Of a stretch of 64,000 bases of DNA, positions 10,296 through 21,455 are shown piece by piece; the stretch's first letter is position 1; every line of letters begins with the position of its first letter. Origin of the DNA: Dendrolimus kikuchii. Its lineage: Eukaryota > Arthropoda > Insecta > Lepidoptera > Lasiocampidae. Position numbers and translations under genes: made by a program. The DNA lies in assembly GCA_019925095.2 (NCBI GenBank), contig CM034394.1:22926272-22990271 (forward strand). Reading direction: 5' to 3'. The notes under the pieces were generated by a model. That model saw only the letters and a list, made by a program, of their open reading frames with translations, had not been told where the DNA came from and did no database searches.

Positions 10296-12077
10296 TTTTG
10301 CTAAAATGACAAAAACATTATCAATATATTACTCAATTAAGATTAAAGAATTAAGATATAATTTTTCATTTTCTGTCTTTTTTTACAAGTCCACTTTGAA
10401 CTTACACTTATGCAGTTGGATTGGCGCGAATGGAATCTCCCATATTCGCTCCTTAACCTCACGTGCAGCCTGCGTTGGCTTTTTGCCTGTACGAACTTCT
10501 GACCAATGGCAATATTTCGTCGTTTATAGCCAATTAATTCGTCCTATGCTAACATAAGGTTTACGTCGACGACCGTTTAGCGCCGAAACAGGTTGGAAAA
10601 GTTTCAGGCATGTTTCCTGTTTGGTGTTGCTTTTAAAAATGTTTGTTTGCGTACGTGATATTTTACTTAATTCAGAATGTACGACTGTTAGGTTCAGTGT
10701 TGTTGACTATGAAACCGTAATGGGTTGTTTTTAAACACTTTATTTGCACTAAAGTTAAACAAAAACCGAGCTTAATAATTTCGAGTGTTTGAAATAGTTT
10801 TATGTGTAGTTTTAAACAGTTTTTAACTGTGTACATATGCTAGAGCTTTAAGGTGAGTTTTCTAGCATAAATTACGTGGGAACTATTCCATTTCTCGAAA
10901 TAAATATTAAAGTATAAACGTGTATTATATAATTTTTAGTCAAAGTAATTTATTTGTTTGAAACATGGATATTTGCAGATGTCTCGAGTTACATGTTTCG
11001 CCTTGACAGGCATACAAACTTTTTGTAGTTTCGGTTACAAGCCGTAGTTGTCCTTATGACTACATAGATTTTATGATTGTATTATTGATTATTAAACTGA
11101 TTATGATGATCTTAGTTAAAATTACAACAAGTGTTTAATATATTTTATATTTTTTTATATATTTAATATATTACATAGTATGCTTGAAAAACCGTGAAGT
11201 AGTATTAAACAATAATAATTTATGTACTGTGGTTTTTTTTTAACAAGTCTACGGACTCGAGTTCCGTACCCTTTGTGATAACTTAATTTCGAAGAAAGTT
11301 TTTAGAATTTATATACGCTTCTTGGTTATTTTTGTGTGTGACATTTTTTCAATAATATTTGTATTGTGGTGTACCTTACGAATGGCTAATGTACTGTAGT
11401 ATTTATAGATATGCCACGAATAGCACTTTGCTGAATACCGAATATTCGGCCACGCTCTCAGCAGAAGCGCCGAATATTCGGCTGAAGAATTTTCGGCGTA
11501 AGATGTATATAATATATTCGCGCATAACAGGATTTTTAAATTTAACTCTGGGTAAGGTTTAAAATCACATTAAAAACTGTTAAAATTTAGTTTAACTCTC
11601 AATAATTTGTGAAAACTTAAAAATAGAAATTAATTTAATGCATAAAAGTAAAATAAAATTTAAAAAGTTTTAGTATATTAAACAACAGGTAGCTTTTCGT
11701 ATCTCACCAATAGCTACAATCTCTAGAGAACCTTAAAACATATTAGAAATGTTTTTAAAATATGTGGGTTTATAATGTGTATTTATTATTTAAAGCTCAA
11801 CGCCTTTATCGGGACCTATCTACGGTTGATAGAAGCCGCATGCGACCAAAAGGCTGGCCTGTATTTTGGGTAACGCATAAACGTTGCTATTCAACATGGT
11901 AATGCGGCCAGCATTTTTTGAGAACGTTTCCAACTGACAGTGATTTGAGACCTATTTATTGTTTTTTAATTAAGCTCTGTCTGTATTATATTTGTATATT
12001 CTTTTTTCAAGTTTTTTTTTTATATTGAATAGGTTCGCGTTTGACTGACATTGCACCTGAGGTCAGGCGGAAATGCA
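10296..12077. other. Repeat-poor stretch; candidate unique sequence
   Basis: The longest part of the left half without a recognised transposon. Around 10,430-10,640 the composition is more balanced than elsewhere. Two copies of the palindrome CCGAATATTCGG lie at 11,438-11,449 and 11,470-11,481, a motif typical of hAT-like element ends. No exon with convincing splice sites and codon bias could be defined. Confidence 0.4.
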
Positions 12078-12370
12078 TTCTAAGGTGGAGCACGCTTACC
12101 TAGAAAATACCTGTTCACGCGAGACTTAAAGACACTTAGATTGTATTTTTCAGGAAAAACAGACGACGGTAAAGAGTTCCACTCTTCAGCGGTGCGTATG
12201 ATGCAAGAGGAAGCATAGCGTTTCGTTCGCTTCGTTGGTATTTCCACCATATATCGGTGGCGTGAGTGCGTACGTTTGCTTGTCCGGTGGTAGAATGGTG
12301 AGGGAGGAACCAATTCATTTAATTCCGTGGCACACTCCCCGAAGTGTATCCTATAGAATACCGACATACT
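12078..12370 (-). pseudogene. Jockey/CR1-like LINE C-terminal fragment
   Basis: The minus-strand frame of 95 codons reads SPFYHRTSKRTHSRHRY, then [18 protein letters not shown] and [18 protein letters not shown]. This is the end of the reverse transcriptase ORF in a common lepidopteran LINE. Related fragments lie at 47.7 kb ([16 protein letters not shown]) and 27.4 kb (RTAKEWNSFPESVF). Confidence 0.85.
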
Positions 12371-12638
12371 GGCGACCTTACGTCGATAACTTAGGCTCTG
12401 AGTTTGCGTGTTTAAACCAAATGTATATTTTAATTGATTTAAATAAAAATCAATGTATACTATTTACATACGTATCTAATATAAGATAAAAATCTTGAAG
12501 AAAGACAGAGAGCTTCTCTTAACATATAATTTTTAGTTAGACTCTAGAAGACAATATAATAAACCTCGCTAATTGAAATATAAATAATATTACTTTTTGA
12601 ATTTATTATTAAAATTACAGATATATTCTTGTTTTTTA
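12371..12638. other. AT-rich linker, no feature seen
   Basis: A plus-strand frame of 84 codons here is largely the antisense of the LINE fragment and its flank. Confidence 0.5.
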
Positions 12639-12642
12639 ATTA

Positions 12643-12808
12643 CCTGGACTAAAATGACAGCTGCGAACGACTTTTTTTATGTTGTAAGCTTGAAGCAACT
12701 CAAAACTGTGAGTTATGAACTCACAGTGCTTGTGTTGTTGAATCCACTCACACAACTCACTTATCAATAAAAAAAAGAGCAATCGCAGCTGTCATTTTAG
12801 TCTAGGTA
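12643..12808. mobile_element. Short MITE with ~26-bp TIRs, possibly Tc1/mariner type
   Basis: The left end reads CCTGGACTAAAATGACAGCT and the right end AGCTGTCATTTTAGTCTAGG, inverted with one mismatch and extending inward to TGCGA/TCGCA. TA dinucleotides flank both ends, matching the Tc1/mariner target. The interior contains a second palindromic zone (CTGTGAGTTATGAACTCACA). Confidence 0.7.
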
Positions 12809-12810
12809 AT

Positions 12811-13293
12811 CAAAAATCAGAGTATAGGTAATATATTGATGAAAACTTAACATAAATAATATTTACATGAAGAGAGGTTTGTCAGCCCAAAGTCCCTTAA
12901 GACTGTAATAGGCAAAGTGCCCAGGAAAGTGTCAAAATTAATATTGTATTATAAGACTTGAACAACATAAGGTCATGACACTTTTAGGTCACGAACCCTT
13001 TCATTTGGACAAATTATAACTCCAACAGAACAGCGCTATTGCAAAACAGCTGACCGCGCGTCTGTCACTGGTAGTGTGAACATAGTACAAAACGTGCCAT
13101 TTAAAAGCAATAACCTCAGAGAATACAGGCGACGGAATCAAGGCTTAGCTGGCAGAATGCCAACACTCACTGCCTCTTTGGGTGTATAAGGGGGGAACGT
13201 TTGACGCGGCCGTGACGTTTTTAAATTCTTCGTCGTTGTCAACTAATCGCAGTCCTAGACTTCGGCTTACAAAAATTAATTTATATATTCAAA
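12811..13293. other. Intergenic stretch
   Basis: No gene or recurring repeat. 13,030-13,210 is moderately GC-rich but shows no open frame with coding character. Confidence 0.45.
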
Positions 13294-13306
13294 TAACTTC
13301 TAGTAT

Positions 13307-13413
13307 AAGAAGCAAGTGAGGTGTATAAGAATAAGCCTAAATGGCGCTCTGTTGTTCGTGCTTACCCCGCAAGCGAACTGGCGTGAAGTTATGTTTGTAT
13401 GTATGTATGTATG
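13307..13413 (+). mobile_element. RTE 3'-end copy (107 bp)
   Basis: Starts at AGAAGCAAGTGAGGTGTATA, homologous to codons near VKEASEVCKNKPKW of the RTE protein, and ends after GAACTGGCGTGAAGTTATG and an (ATGT)n-type tail. It is flanked by a perfect 13-bp target duplication TAACTTCTAGTAT (13,294-13,306 and 13,414-13,426). Confidence 0.92.
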
Positions 13414-13559
13414 TAACTTCTAGTATCCTTCGCCGTAACAATATGTATTGAAACTATTGAATATTAAAACCAGACTTAGCAATGTTTTTGACTTTCGACG
13501 ACGACGACGAGTTTCATGTTCGTGGTCACTGAAAAATTGAGGAGAAAAAGATTAAGTAT

Positions 13560-13725
13560 GGGCATTTAATGTAGAGGGCAGAAAGTCAAATGACAAAAAT
13601 AATGTTAAACTGAAAGGTTGATGAGTACAAATGTAAGGTTAAATCAAAAAAGAGATGGATGAATTATATGAAGGATGACATGATGATTTGTGATGTGACA
13701 GAGGGCGTATGTCAGAATAATCAAA
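13560..13725 (+). pseudogene. LINE C-terminal relic (KIMLN / YKCK type)
   Basis: Reads MTKIMLN, stop, then KVDEYKCKVKSKKRWMNYMK and VTEGVCQNNQMV. This matches two other copies, at 38.34 kb (HEKKIMLNCKIDGYKCKGRP) and, on the minus strand, 39.75 kb. It represents the arginine-rich C-terminus of an RTE/craft-like LINE. Confidence 0.65.
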
Positions 13726-13799
13726 TGGTCGGAATCGTGCAAATCGATTTATAAATCTCACAATCTCCTTACTCGGGCCAATGTTATCTATATAATTGA

Positions 13800-14058
13800 A
13801 ATCGCTAAGTTTGTACAAGTCTATGGGTCTTTGTTTGAAGATAATAAAAATGTTAACGCGAGACTTATGACGAAAGTCAAATTAAAGATGCCTGTGCCTT
13901 CTATGGATCTTTTCAGAAGGAACTGTATTTATATGGTTCATCTTATTTATAACTTTTTGGAAAATGAAATTATAAATGTACCCGCGAGAAAATTCACTGC
14001 GGTCTTAAAAAATTGGCCGATCAAAGAGTATTATCTATATGGGAAAGCTGAGTGATTT
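13800..14058 (+). pseudogene. LINE C-terminal fragment (LKMPVPSMDLFR type)
   Basis: A 74-codon open frame contains NARLMTKVKLKMPVPSMD, CIYMVHLIYNFLENEI and FTAVLKNWPIKEYYL. The pattern of arginine/lysine-rich start, a ...P..S.......Y....YN.LP-like block and a final FK..L..W is that of the C-terminus of several LINE reverse transcriptases. I infer a LINE relic; a host gene is unlikely because it is isolated and lacks splice sites. Confidence 0.5.
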
Positions 14059-15016
14059 ATTTGTTATTTTTTTCTTTTCACATATTTTTTTCTATTTTAC
14101 TAAAGCTTATTTGACATGTTTTTGAATTAGAATACTTATGTAAATTCAATTTTAGTATTTAAGTTATTTTGTATACCACAATGTGATAGAATGTACTGTG
14201 CATCTACAATTATATAACAACTATATAAATTACATTCTTACAAATAAGGAAAATACATATTGTGCCGAACCTAAATAATTGGGAGAAGTTAAAAAAAAGT
14301 TTTTATAATTATTTCGTTGTATAATTATCGTATATTCGTACTTAAGGAATTAAATTTAAACAGAACAATATGAAACAATTTTAGTAAAATTTAGTGTCAT
14401 ACATATACTTACTATAAAGACAAGATATATCTAAATTTATCTCGAGCAAGGCGTGGCGTGGAAAAATTTACTAAATTATATATAAAAAATATGCTAATAT
14501 TTAACATAGATTGTAGCATAGAAAAACGCTGCAGCATTTCCGCCGTACAATGTATATAATATAACAGTATGATTTTAAATAACAAAACAAAACAAATATC
14601 ACAAGAAGATAGTACAATAAACAGTTACGGTTATTAGCCAACACCGTAGCGTTTATAATACAAATATTGTTCCGTGTGTCCCCATGACCATGTCATTTTA
14701 CGTTACCATTAGAAGCCTGATACCCAGAGTGGTGATTATTAAAATTGCTCGCTTTTAAACCTAATGTTGTTTTGTTAATTTATCCAATTATCCCTGTACA
14801 CATATGTATATCGTTACAATTATGTCGCGAAACTTAATTGTTGGGTCGTGAATTCGTAACAGACACGAATAGGATTTCAAAGATAAATCTAGACAAAAAA
14901 TGTATTATTTATTATATATATTATTTATTTATTTTATTGCTAAAAAACAGCAACAGCAACACTCCGGTAGTTTAAATATATTCACTTGCCGACTTAAGAA
15001 GTAGCTATTCAAGCTA
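14059..15016. other. AT-rich stretch with a LINE-tail trace
   Basis: Mostly AT-rich without genes. Near 14,261 TTGTGCCGAACCTAAATAAT followed by TGGGAGAAG resembles the 3' tail of the LINE copy at 38.5 kb (GTGCCGACCCCACATAAGTA), so it may be the far end of the same relic. Confidence 0.45.
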
Positions 15017-15567
15017 TGGAGCGTTAGGTAAACTTCTAGGCGCTAAGAACCTCAGCCAGAAGGCCCAGCTCGCCGTACACAACGCGGTGCTGGTACCTAC
15101 GCTCACGTATGGATGCGAGAGTTGGGTATGGAAGAGAGAGCATGAAAGTAGAGTAAACGCGGTCGAGATGCGAGCACTGCGCAAAATCTGCGGAGTGACG
15201 CTCGCGGACCGCGTTCGTCATACCGAAGTAAGAAAGAGAGTGTCGGGGTGAAGGTAAGGAAAGGAATGCTCCGGTAGTTCGGGCATGTGGAAAGAATGCA
15301 TGATGAAAGAATAACTAAACAGATATACAATGCAAAAGTGAATGGATGCAGAAGTCGTGGAAGGCCACGACACACCTTCCATGATCAAACTAATCGTGTG
15401 CTAGCAGAAGGTGATGTCAGAAGCCTTAAGAACAGACGAGCGTGCATGAAAAGAGTTATGAATGTCAAAGAAGCAAGTGAGGTGTGTAAGAATAAGCCTA
15501 AATGGTGCTCTGTTGTTCGTGCCTACTCCGCAAGGGAACTGGCGTGAAGTTATGTATGTATGTATTC
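15017..15567 (+). pseudogene. RTE LINE, 5'-truncated copy (551 bp)
   Basis: Closely matches the intact element from GGAGCGTTAGGTAAACTTCT (residue ~884) to the stop and (ATGT)n tail. It has a 16-base deletion in the GTTGGTCTGAAAGAGAG region, which shifts the frame, and a TGG-to-TAG change in the LRWFGHV block. The flanks share only a weak ATTCRAGC similarity, so the target duplication is uncertain. Confidence 0.92.
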
Positions 15568-15599
15568 GAGCACACCTTCTACGACTTGAAAGAGTACTT

Positions 15600-15820
15600 T
15601 TTTTATAGCTCAAGCATAGCAGACAGGCTGACGGCCCAACTATGATGAAATGTGGTTACTGTCGTCTATGGACATTTACAATATCAGAGGTGTTGCCAAT
15701 GCGCTGCCGGCCTCGAAGAGAAACTGGAACCTAGCAACTGATGCCGAAAGACAACTCAAGGTAGTGACTTACGACAAGCCAGCTGACTGTTGGAATTAGT
15801 ATTTTTTCTCCGTTTGTGAA
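15600..15820 (-). repeat. SINE/LINE-tail repeat, old diverged copy
   Basis: Carries CATAGCAGACAGGCTGACGG, GTCGTCTATGGACATTTACA and CTGCCGGCCTCGAAGAGAAA. The last block resembles the LINE copy at 16.8 kb more than the SINE consensus, so this may descend from the LINE itself. Confidence 0.65.
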
Positions 15821-15846
15821 TTTGGGAGTATGTAAAGTATTCTTCT

Positions 15847-16164
15847 TTTTTTTTATTGCAGGAGATCAGCAGACAGGCAAATGGCCCATTTGATGGAAAG
15901 CGGTTACCGTCGCCTATGGACATTTGCAACACCAAAGGTGCAACAAATGCGCTGCTGCACTCTTAAGGGAAACTGGAACCTGGTCACTAATGCCGGAACA
16001 CAACTCGAAGGTTGTTATGGCGACATACTTTAGACCAGGGGTGGTAGCCATCCAGTCGGGCAAATGCCCTACCACCTGGCTGTGGGTTGTTAAGTCGCCT
16101 CTTACAACAGGCCGCCCGGCCGCAGGAAATTGTATTCTTTCTCCGTTCCTGCACGGATAAAATT
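15847..16164 (-). repeat. SINE-like repeat, full length
   Basis: Contains the poly(A) side (T tract, ATTGCAGGAGATCAGCAGAC) through to CCGTTCCTGCACGGATAAAA at the family start. It is one of the least eroded copies and a good reference for the ~310-bp unit. Confidence 0.9.
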
Positions 16165-16754
16165 TATTATTATTATAAATTATTTAACAACCAAGAGCAT
16201 TAGGTCAATATTCCTTACCACTTAATTTGACTAAGGTGAGAAAGCAACGAAACAATTTATACACCAGTCAACGGCACCAAAGGTGGAGTAGCGAACGATT
16301 CACACAATATGTAAATTTATTATGTCAAGAATAATTTATTATTTAATAATCGTTGAGCCTAAAAAGTGGGCTGTTGCGTGACCCCTTGCTTTGAGGGTAA
16401 GGTTTACGTTACAGGAGAAAGTGGAAAAAACTTACATTACACTTCTACATAACTTCATAAAGGACAAGCGGCATTTACATCGACGATTTCAGAGAAATGT
16501 TACTCTGCCATATAAAGGGATAAATAGATGTCCCAATTTTTGTAGACTCTTGTAGGCTGGACGCAAAGAAGCCTTCGACCACAACCACCAGTGGCCAGCG
16601 ACAAGCAGTTGACACGCTGTCTCATGCACTTTGCAGGGAATCCCCACACACGTATGGCCGGTGGCGCGTTTCCGCGCATCGTAACTGAGTTTAAAAATTC
16701 AATTAAGTCGAAGAAAAATTAGATTAATCAGATGAAATAGTTCAGAAAAAAGAT
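16165..16754. other. Intergenic stretch
   Basis: No gene supported. 16,560-16,680 is GC-richer but has stops in all frames. Confidence 0.45.
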
Positions 16755-17190
16755 TTTTTTTATATAGCTGGAGTACAGCAGACGGGCAGAAGGCGCACCT
16801 GATGGAATACGGTTACCTTCGCCTATGGACGTTTGCAACACCAGAGGTGTCATCAACGCGCTGCCGGCCTCGAAGAAATTTTACGACGCCCTTTTTAAAA
16901 AAACCCATATCGTAGCGCTGTGGGAAAGCCACGGCTGGGAGCTCATTCTAAATCAACACGGTGCGCAAGAGAAACGTTCTAGAGAACCGTTGCGTACAAG
17001 AGCGAAGCGGCTCTAGGAAGTGGGGGTGAACGCCCAGCAGATGGCGTGCGATGCGGTGGTAAAAAGAAGACGAAGGCACCATTCTAAACAGTTCCTCGAA
17101 ACACTCTCCATTGTATAGTCGGTAGCAAAGAGACGCGAAGTCTCTCCGAAGGCAATACCACGCTTTATAACTATTAGAATAAATTATTAT
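16755..17190 (-). pseudogene. Jockey/CR1-like LINE C-terminus and 3' end; likely SINE partner
   Basis: The minus strand first encodes LCNGECFEELFRMVPSSSF, then IARHLLGVHPHFLEPLR, CTQRFSRTFLLRT, ELPAVAFPQRYDMGFFK and finally LRGRQRVDDTSGVANVHRR followed by a stop. The layout (basic region, NELP...FP..YD...FK, terminal tail) is that of the end of a Jockey/CR1-type reverse transcriptase ORF. The last ~100 bases, from GTTGCAAACGTCCATAGGCG to the A-rich end, match the 3' end of the SINE-like repeat, whose frame also ends GVANVHRRW. I infer that the SINE borrowed this LINE's 3' end for mobilisation. Confidence 0.8.
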
Positions 17191-17707
17191 AGTTCAATGT
17201 GTTGTATTTCTGACGCCCACTCCTGAACGCAGCCGCTACGTACACATAACTTAGACCATTCGTCTAGAAGTCAGAGTAAAGTTCATGGAATAACAATAGT
17301 AATAAAAGAAAAGCGATTACTGAAAACTTTGTAGAAAAGCTTTCTATGCAGATAAATATTATATGAAATTTACGTGTAAGTGGTATTTGAAGAGTGTGCT
17401 ATGATATTATAGTTGTGATGTAAGGCTCTTGAATAAATATAACTTCACTCTTAAACTGACTTTTTATTTTCACCTTTGTAAGTCTCTTTTCGTCGTACAA
17501 AATGGTCTCTCTTAACTGAATTCAAAAACGGTGTCTCTTTTTGCATTTTTGAATTCCCACCAATGAGAGCGAGTTTTATACCCATCTCTCATTGGTTAGT
17601 CGTATCCTTACGTCCTGGCTAACACGGGCATATAGGCATTGAATAACAATAACAAAAGTAGATCATTATGTAATTGATAAATTAAATTTAATTAAATAAA
17701 TAAGAAA
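17191..17707. other. Intergenic stretch
   Basis: Contains a locally repeated pair of blocks (AATGAGAGCGAGTTTTATAC / CATCTCTCATTGG) but no gene. Confidence 0.4.
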
Positions 17708-17815
17708 ATTGAATTATTTTTTTTTATTTTTTTATTGCGGGAGTTCAGCAGACAGGCAGACGGCCCACTTGATGGAAAGCGGTTACCATCGCCTATGGAC
17801 ATTTGCAACACCAAT
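17708..17815 (-). repeat. SINE-like repeat, 5'-truncated (~100 bp)
   Basis: Only the 3' end is present: TTTATTGCGGGAGTTCAGCA through CGCCTATGGACATTTGCAAC. Confidence 0.85.
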
Positions 17816-18380
17816 AAGCAATAAGAAAAAAAATATATATATAATTTATTTTACGATTAGAAATTATGATTTAAACTTGATTGGAAAACATAGCGTAGAT
17901 CAAAAGAATGTTGTTGCTATGTTTTTCATAAGGTAGCACTTGTCAAACGTCAAAAGTCAAATGTCAAAGATTGGCCTTGAAGTTGACCTACTGTTGTTTA
18001 TGAATATGAATTGGATTAAAATACAAGTTTTATTTAAAATACGAAAGTTTCTGATAGACATGAAAATGAAATTCCATAAATGTATAAACAAATAATTGAG
18101 TTGGAAAACCGAGCGTGTGGTAACCAGGATCGTGGTATATTTTAAGCAAATATAATATAAAACTACAACTAAACGTGGTAAGTGCATCCACTACATATTA
18201 AAAGTTTAATATTAAGATATATTATTCAGTCTAGTATAGACAATGAATATACTGATTTTGAATATAATGAAAGAATTCTATCTGCCTCCGTAAAGTCCTT
18301 GGGTACTTCGGAAACAAAGTCAAAAAACAAGGCGATAATTTAGAAAAACTAATCGTCAGTGACAAAATAGAAGTAAAAAG
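17816..18380. other. AT-rich stretch, no feature seen
   Basis: Only chance frames; no repeat shared with other parts of the window. Confidence 0.5.
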
Positions 18381-18565
18381 ATCCCGAGGCGTAGCCCGAT
18401 GCGTTGTTCTGACCAGATCCGCACCACACTCTACGAGTCCGTGTATGACGCACTGCATATTGCCACTGATGGTCTCTGATGCCAAAACATAGTCAAAGAA
18501 AAAGTAGTGAGGAAAGGTCACGACGCTCAGGAATGAGGAACATGACTCAAGGAGGAGGACAAAAA
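18381..18565 (+). pseudogene. Possible transposon ORF relic (RTTLYESVYDALHIATDG)
   Basis: One plus-strand frame reads MRCSDQIRTTLYESVYDAL then HIATDGL; another reads SRGVARCVVLTRSAPHSTS. It is followed by VVRKGHDAQE-like residues. The composition is richer in GC than the flanks and the pattern is reminiscent of degraded transposon coding sequence, but I cannot name the family. Confidence 0.3.
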
Positions 18566-18635
18566 AATTAAAAAAATCTTCATGAAAAAGAAGATCGTGT
18601 GTTTAAACAAGTAACTTGTTATCTTTTTATAACTT

Positions 18636-18934
18636 TTATCCTTGCAGAATCGGAGGAAGAATACAATTTCCTGCGGCCGGGCGGCCTGTCGTAAGAGGCG
18701 ACAAAACAACCCACAGCCCGGTGGTAGGGTATTTTCTCAACTAGATGGCAACCACCCCTGTCTAGAGTATGCCTCCATAATAACCTCGTGTTGTGTTCCG
18801 GCATTAGTGACCAGATTTCAGTCTCCTTTAAGACAGCAACAGCGCATTTATGGCACTTTTGGTGTTGCGAATGCGATGGTAACCGCTTTCCATCAAGTGG
18901 GCCGTCTGCCAGTCTGCTGAACTCCAGCAATAAG
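18636..18934 (+). repeat. SINE-like repeat, near full length
   Basis: Starts TTATCCTTGCAGAATCGGAG and ends GAACTCCAGCAATAAGAAAT. A short deletion removes CCATAGG from the 3' block. Confidence 0.9.
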
Positions 18935-19109
18935 AAATAAAAAAATTTCATCGTACTTTTAAAATTTCTGATAGTAATAATTTTAATTAATGTGTGAAGA
19001 ATAAATAACACTGCGCCACAAAAAAGTGATATGTACTTTTCTTACTAAAATTGATCTACTGCACAGATAAATCGGGAGGAATTAGTATTTGTGTAAAACT
19101 GTAACATAT

Positions 19110-19440
19110 TGTTAAGACCTAGACGCCGAAAAAAGTGGATTCACACCTGCATACCGTAAAAACGTATTTTATTACCTTTCGGCATTTGAACTTCTTTTGT
19201 TTACTTTGTGTTTAAATTTTATGATTAGAAAACGGCCCATTAAGCGAGACGTGTGTACATAGCGGGAATATCTATTAGTGACGGACTTTGCGCGTTTTAT
19301 GGAATCACCACCTTCTGCATGACGTTTGGCTTTGTTGTGTTCGGTTATATTTGTACTTGTGTTATACGTGTTTGTATAGTTCTAATAAACTCTATAATAA
19401 TTCCAACGGCATTTTAATTCGAGTCCTGCAACTCGTAACA
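19110..19440 (+). mobile_element. Solo LTR, ATAT family (copy 3), internally deleted
   Basis: Starts TGTTAAGACCTAGACGCCGA and ends CTGCAACTCGTAACA with perfect ATAT duplications on both sides. About 180 bases are missing between the TTTACTTTGTGTTTAAATTT block and the GCGAGACGTGTGTACATAGC block, which removes the TATA box. The AATAAA signal remains. Confidence 0.88.
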
Positions 19441-19444
19441 ATAT

Positions 19445-21049
19445 TTACGCTTGTAAATTCTAAAGCAAATATGTGATAACCCCCTCGTTCAATGACATTT
19501 TTGTGGATTGACTTCGGTATAAAATAATAGTCTATACAAATGCAAAATATGCTTAAATATACACATATCGCTCCTTAAAAGAAAAAAATGATAACACATA
19601 TTACACCGTAAACTCTTGTGCATGTATCCACCCCCTTAAGAAAAGTCGATTGTCCGTACTATAATTAGTCGGTAATTGCTTTTGAATGTATTTTACTATG
19701 CTGTCCACTTTGAGTGAGCTATTATCAAACTATCGAAATGAAAACCATTATTACAACAAAAAGCTTTTATAACAACATTTTTGAATATTGCCCTCAAACA
19801 TTACATAATTATAACGACTTATCAGTTTTGATACTTGTGTACCTATTTGTATAAATATTACTGTTTGTCTATACTTTGTACATTCTTGAGCAAAAACTAG
19901 AGCAGATTGGTATAAGAGCTGTTCCATTAGATTTAGTAAAAGATTATCTAAATAATAGGTCACAGTATGTTAAGTAAATTTCCTAGAAGGCTGGCTTTGT
20001 AGTCTTTAGCAACGCTCAACGATCAAAAAAATTGAATCAATTAGGTTCAAAAGCACTGAAAGGATCTTATGGTATTCAAGGACACTGAACAATTCAAGTT
20101 TTGTGTTTACATGGATCACTTTGTTTGACTGATTCAAATCGAAAAAAACAGATATAAACCGACATACCACACTTGCAACTATTCATTTTTAATTTTACCA
20201 TATTCTAAGTTTTGTTTAGTTTTCTATATTTCAAAACTATTCAAAGTCGAAAAGAGCTTTCTGTGAAAGTATGTTTGGGCTCTAAAAACTCAGTTTTGTT
20301 GTTGTTTTCCCAGACCTTATATATAACGGAAAATTTGTTTACGAAATTTACCATATCAGGATTTAAATCCGGAGTCTTTGTATTCAAATGTGACTAGACT
20401 AGTAAAGGGCAGGCCCACTAAACCTCAGAGTATTACTTAAATACTTAATATTTTTGGTTATATAAATCGATTGTAATCTCCACATCCCAAAACTACATTA
20501 TCGATTAGACATTCAATAATCTACATCAATTTAAACACATAAACTTATTAACCGTTCTATGTTACGACAATACAAGTTGTAATAAAATAGGCCCTTAAAA
20601 AATGACGAATAAAGAGTCGATCGTTAAAATCGCCCTAAACACCCCGCTTGTAAGCTTCGAGATTATATCAGCAAATCAGATTACGCGTAGTAATGCCTTC
20701 GGTACGTCTACAGGGTATTTAACTCGTACTATTTTATGCCGACAATTTGAAACGGCTACAAACGAGCCATTTATTTTATAATGGTATATGAATATTTGTG
20801 TGAATTGGGTAATAATTTAAAGTATCAAACATTTTAATTTACCTATTAAACAATAGGGTGGGTGACACACAAGACAAATGAGAGACTTTTTATAATCTTA
20901 CATAACGCAGAGGCCTCTTTTTTGTACGATAATAGTAAGTTATTACGTTATAATTTCAACGAGTCCAATAGCGTATAATATTATTGACATTCACAATTGG
21001 ACTCGGCAGGTGGCGCTGAAATCGGGTCCTATATTTTTAAGTAGGGATA
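19445..21049. other. Repeat-poor stretch, no gene supported
   Basis: Several 60-70 codon frames occur, none with coding character. At 20,995-21,045 a fragment of the GGCAGGTGGCGCTGAAATCG repeat is visible. Confidence 0.45.
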
Positions 21050-21445
21050 AAGAGTAACTAAAAGGGGTCGAGAAAGGCCAGAGGTATTCGAAATGTGGTC
21101 TTGGAGGCATATGGAAAAAATAAGCTGGAAGTAGAAGAACACCAATAAAGAGGTATGGACTATAGTAAAAGAAAAAAAAACCATTCAGTTATAAAAAACC
21201 ATGGAGGAAAGGAGGGGAGAAATGTTAAGAAATTTACTAAAACACGACAACCTTCTCTGTAAAATAATAAAAGGCAAAGTGGAAGGAAGAAGAAGAAAAG
21301 AAGACTTAGGAGAACGTTTACTGACCAAATAAAGGAAAAGATAGATGCCGTATTGTATAAAGAAGTGAAACAGCTGACAGAGAATAGAGGATTGGAGGAG
21401 GCTCCACCGGCAAGAGCTAATCTCTTAAATATTATGATATAGAAG
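21050..21445 (+). pseudogene. LINE C-terminal relic (LLKHDNLLCKIIKGKVEG type)
   Basis: The plus strand reads, with frame changes, KGSRKARGIRN, then WRKGGEMLRNLLKHDNLLCK, IIKGKVEGRRRKEDLGER and finally WRRLHRQELIS. This is the LxHDNLLxxIIxGKVEGxRGRGRP module found at the C-terminus of lepidopteran LINE reverse transcriptases. Stops in between show that it is dead. Confidence 0.75.
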
Positions 21446-21455
21446 CAGATATTAA

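Noticed and set aside
10111..10557. 60- and 83-codon plus-strand ORFs near 10.1-10.6 kb
   Set aside because: The first ends inside a LINE tail and the second lies in AT-rich to mixed sequence with no coding features.
15847..16164. tRNA-derived promoter in the SINE-like repeat
   Set aside because: I looked for A and B boxes (GGTTCGANNCC type) in the 5' half. GGTTCCAGT is the closest match and it lies too far from any A box, so a Pol III origin is not claimed.
18619..19011. 130-codon minus-strand ORF
   Set aside because: Most of it is the antisense of a plus-strand SINE-like copy; the remainder is AT-rich flank.
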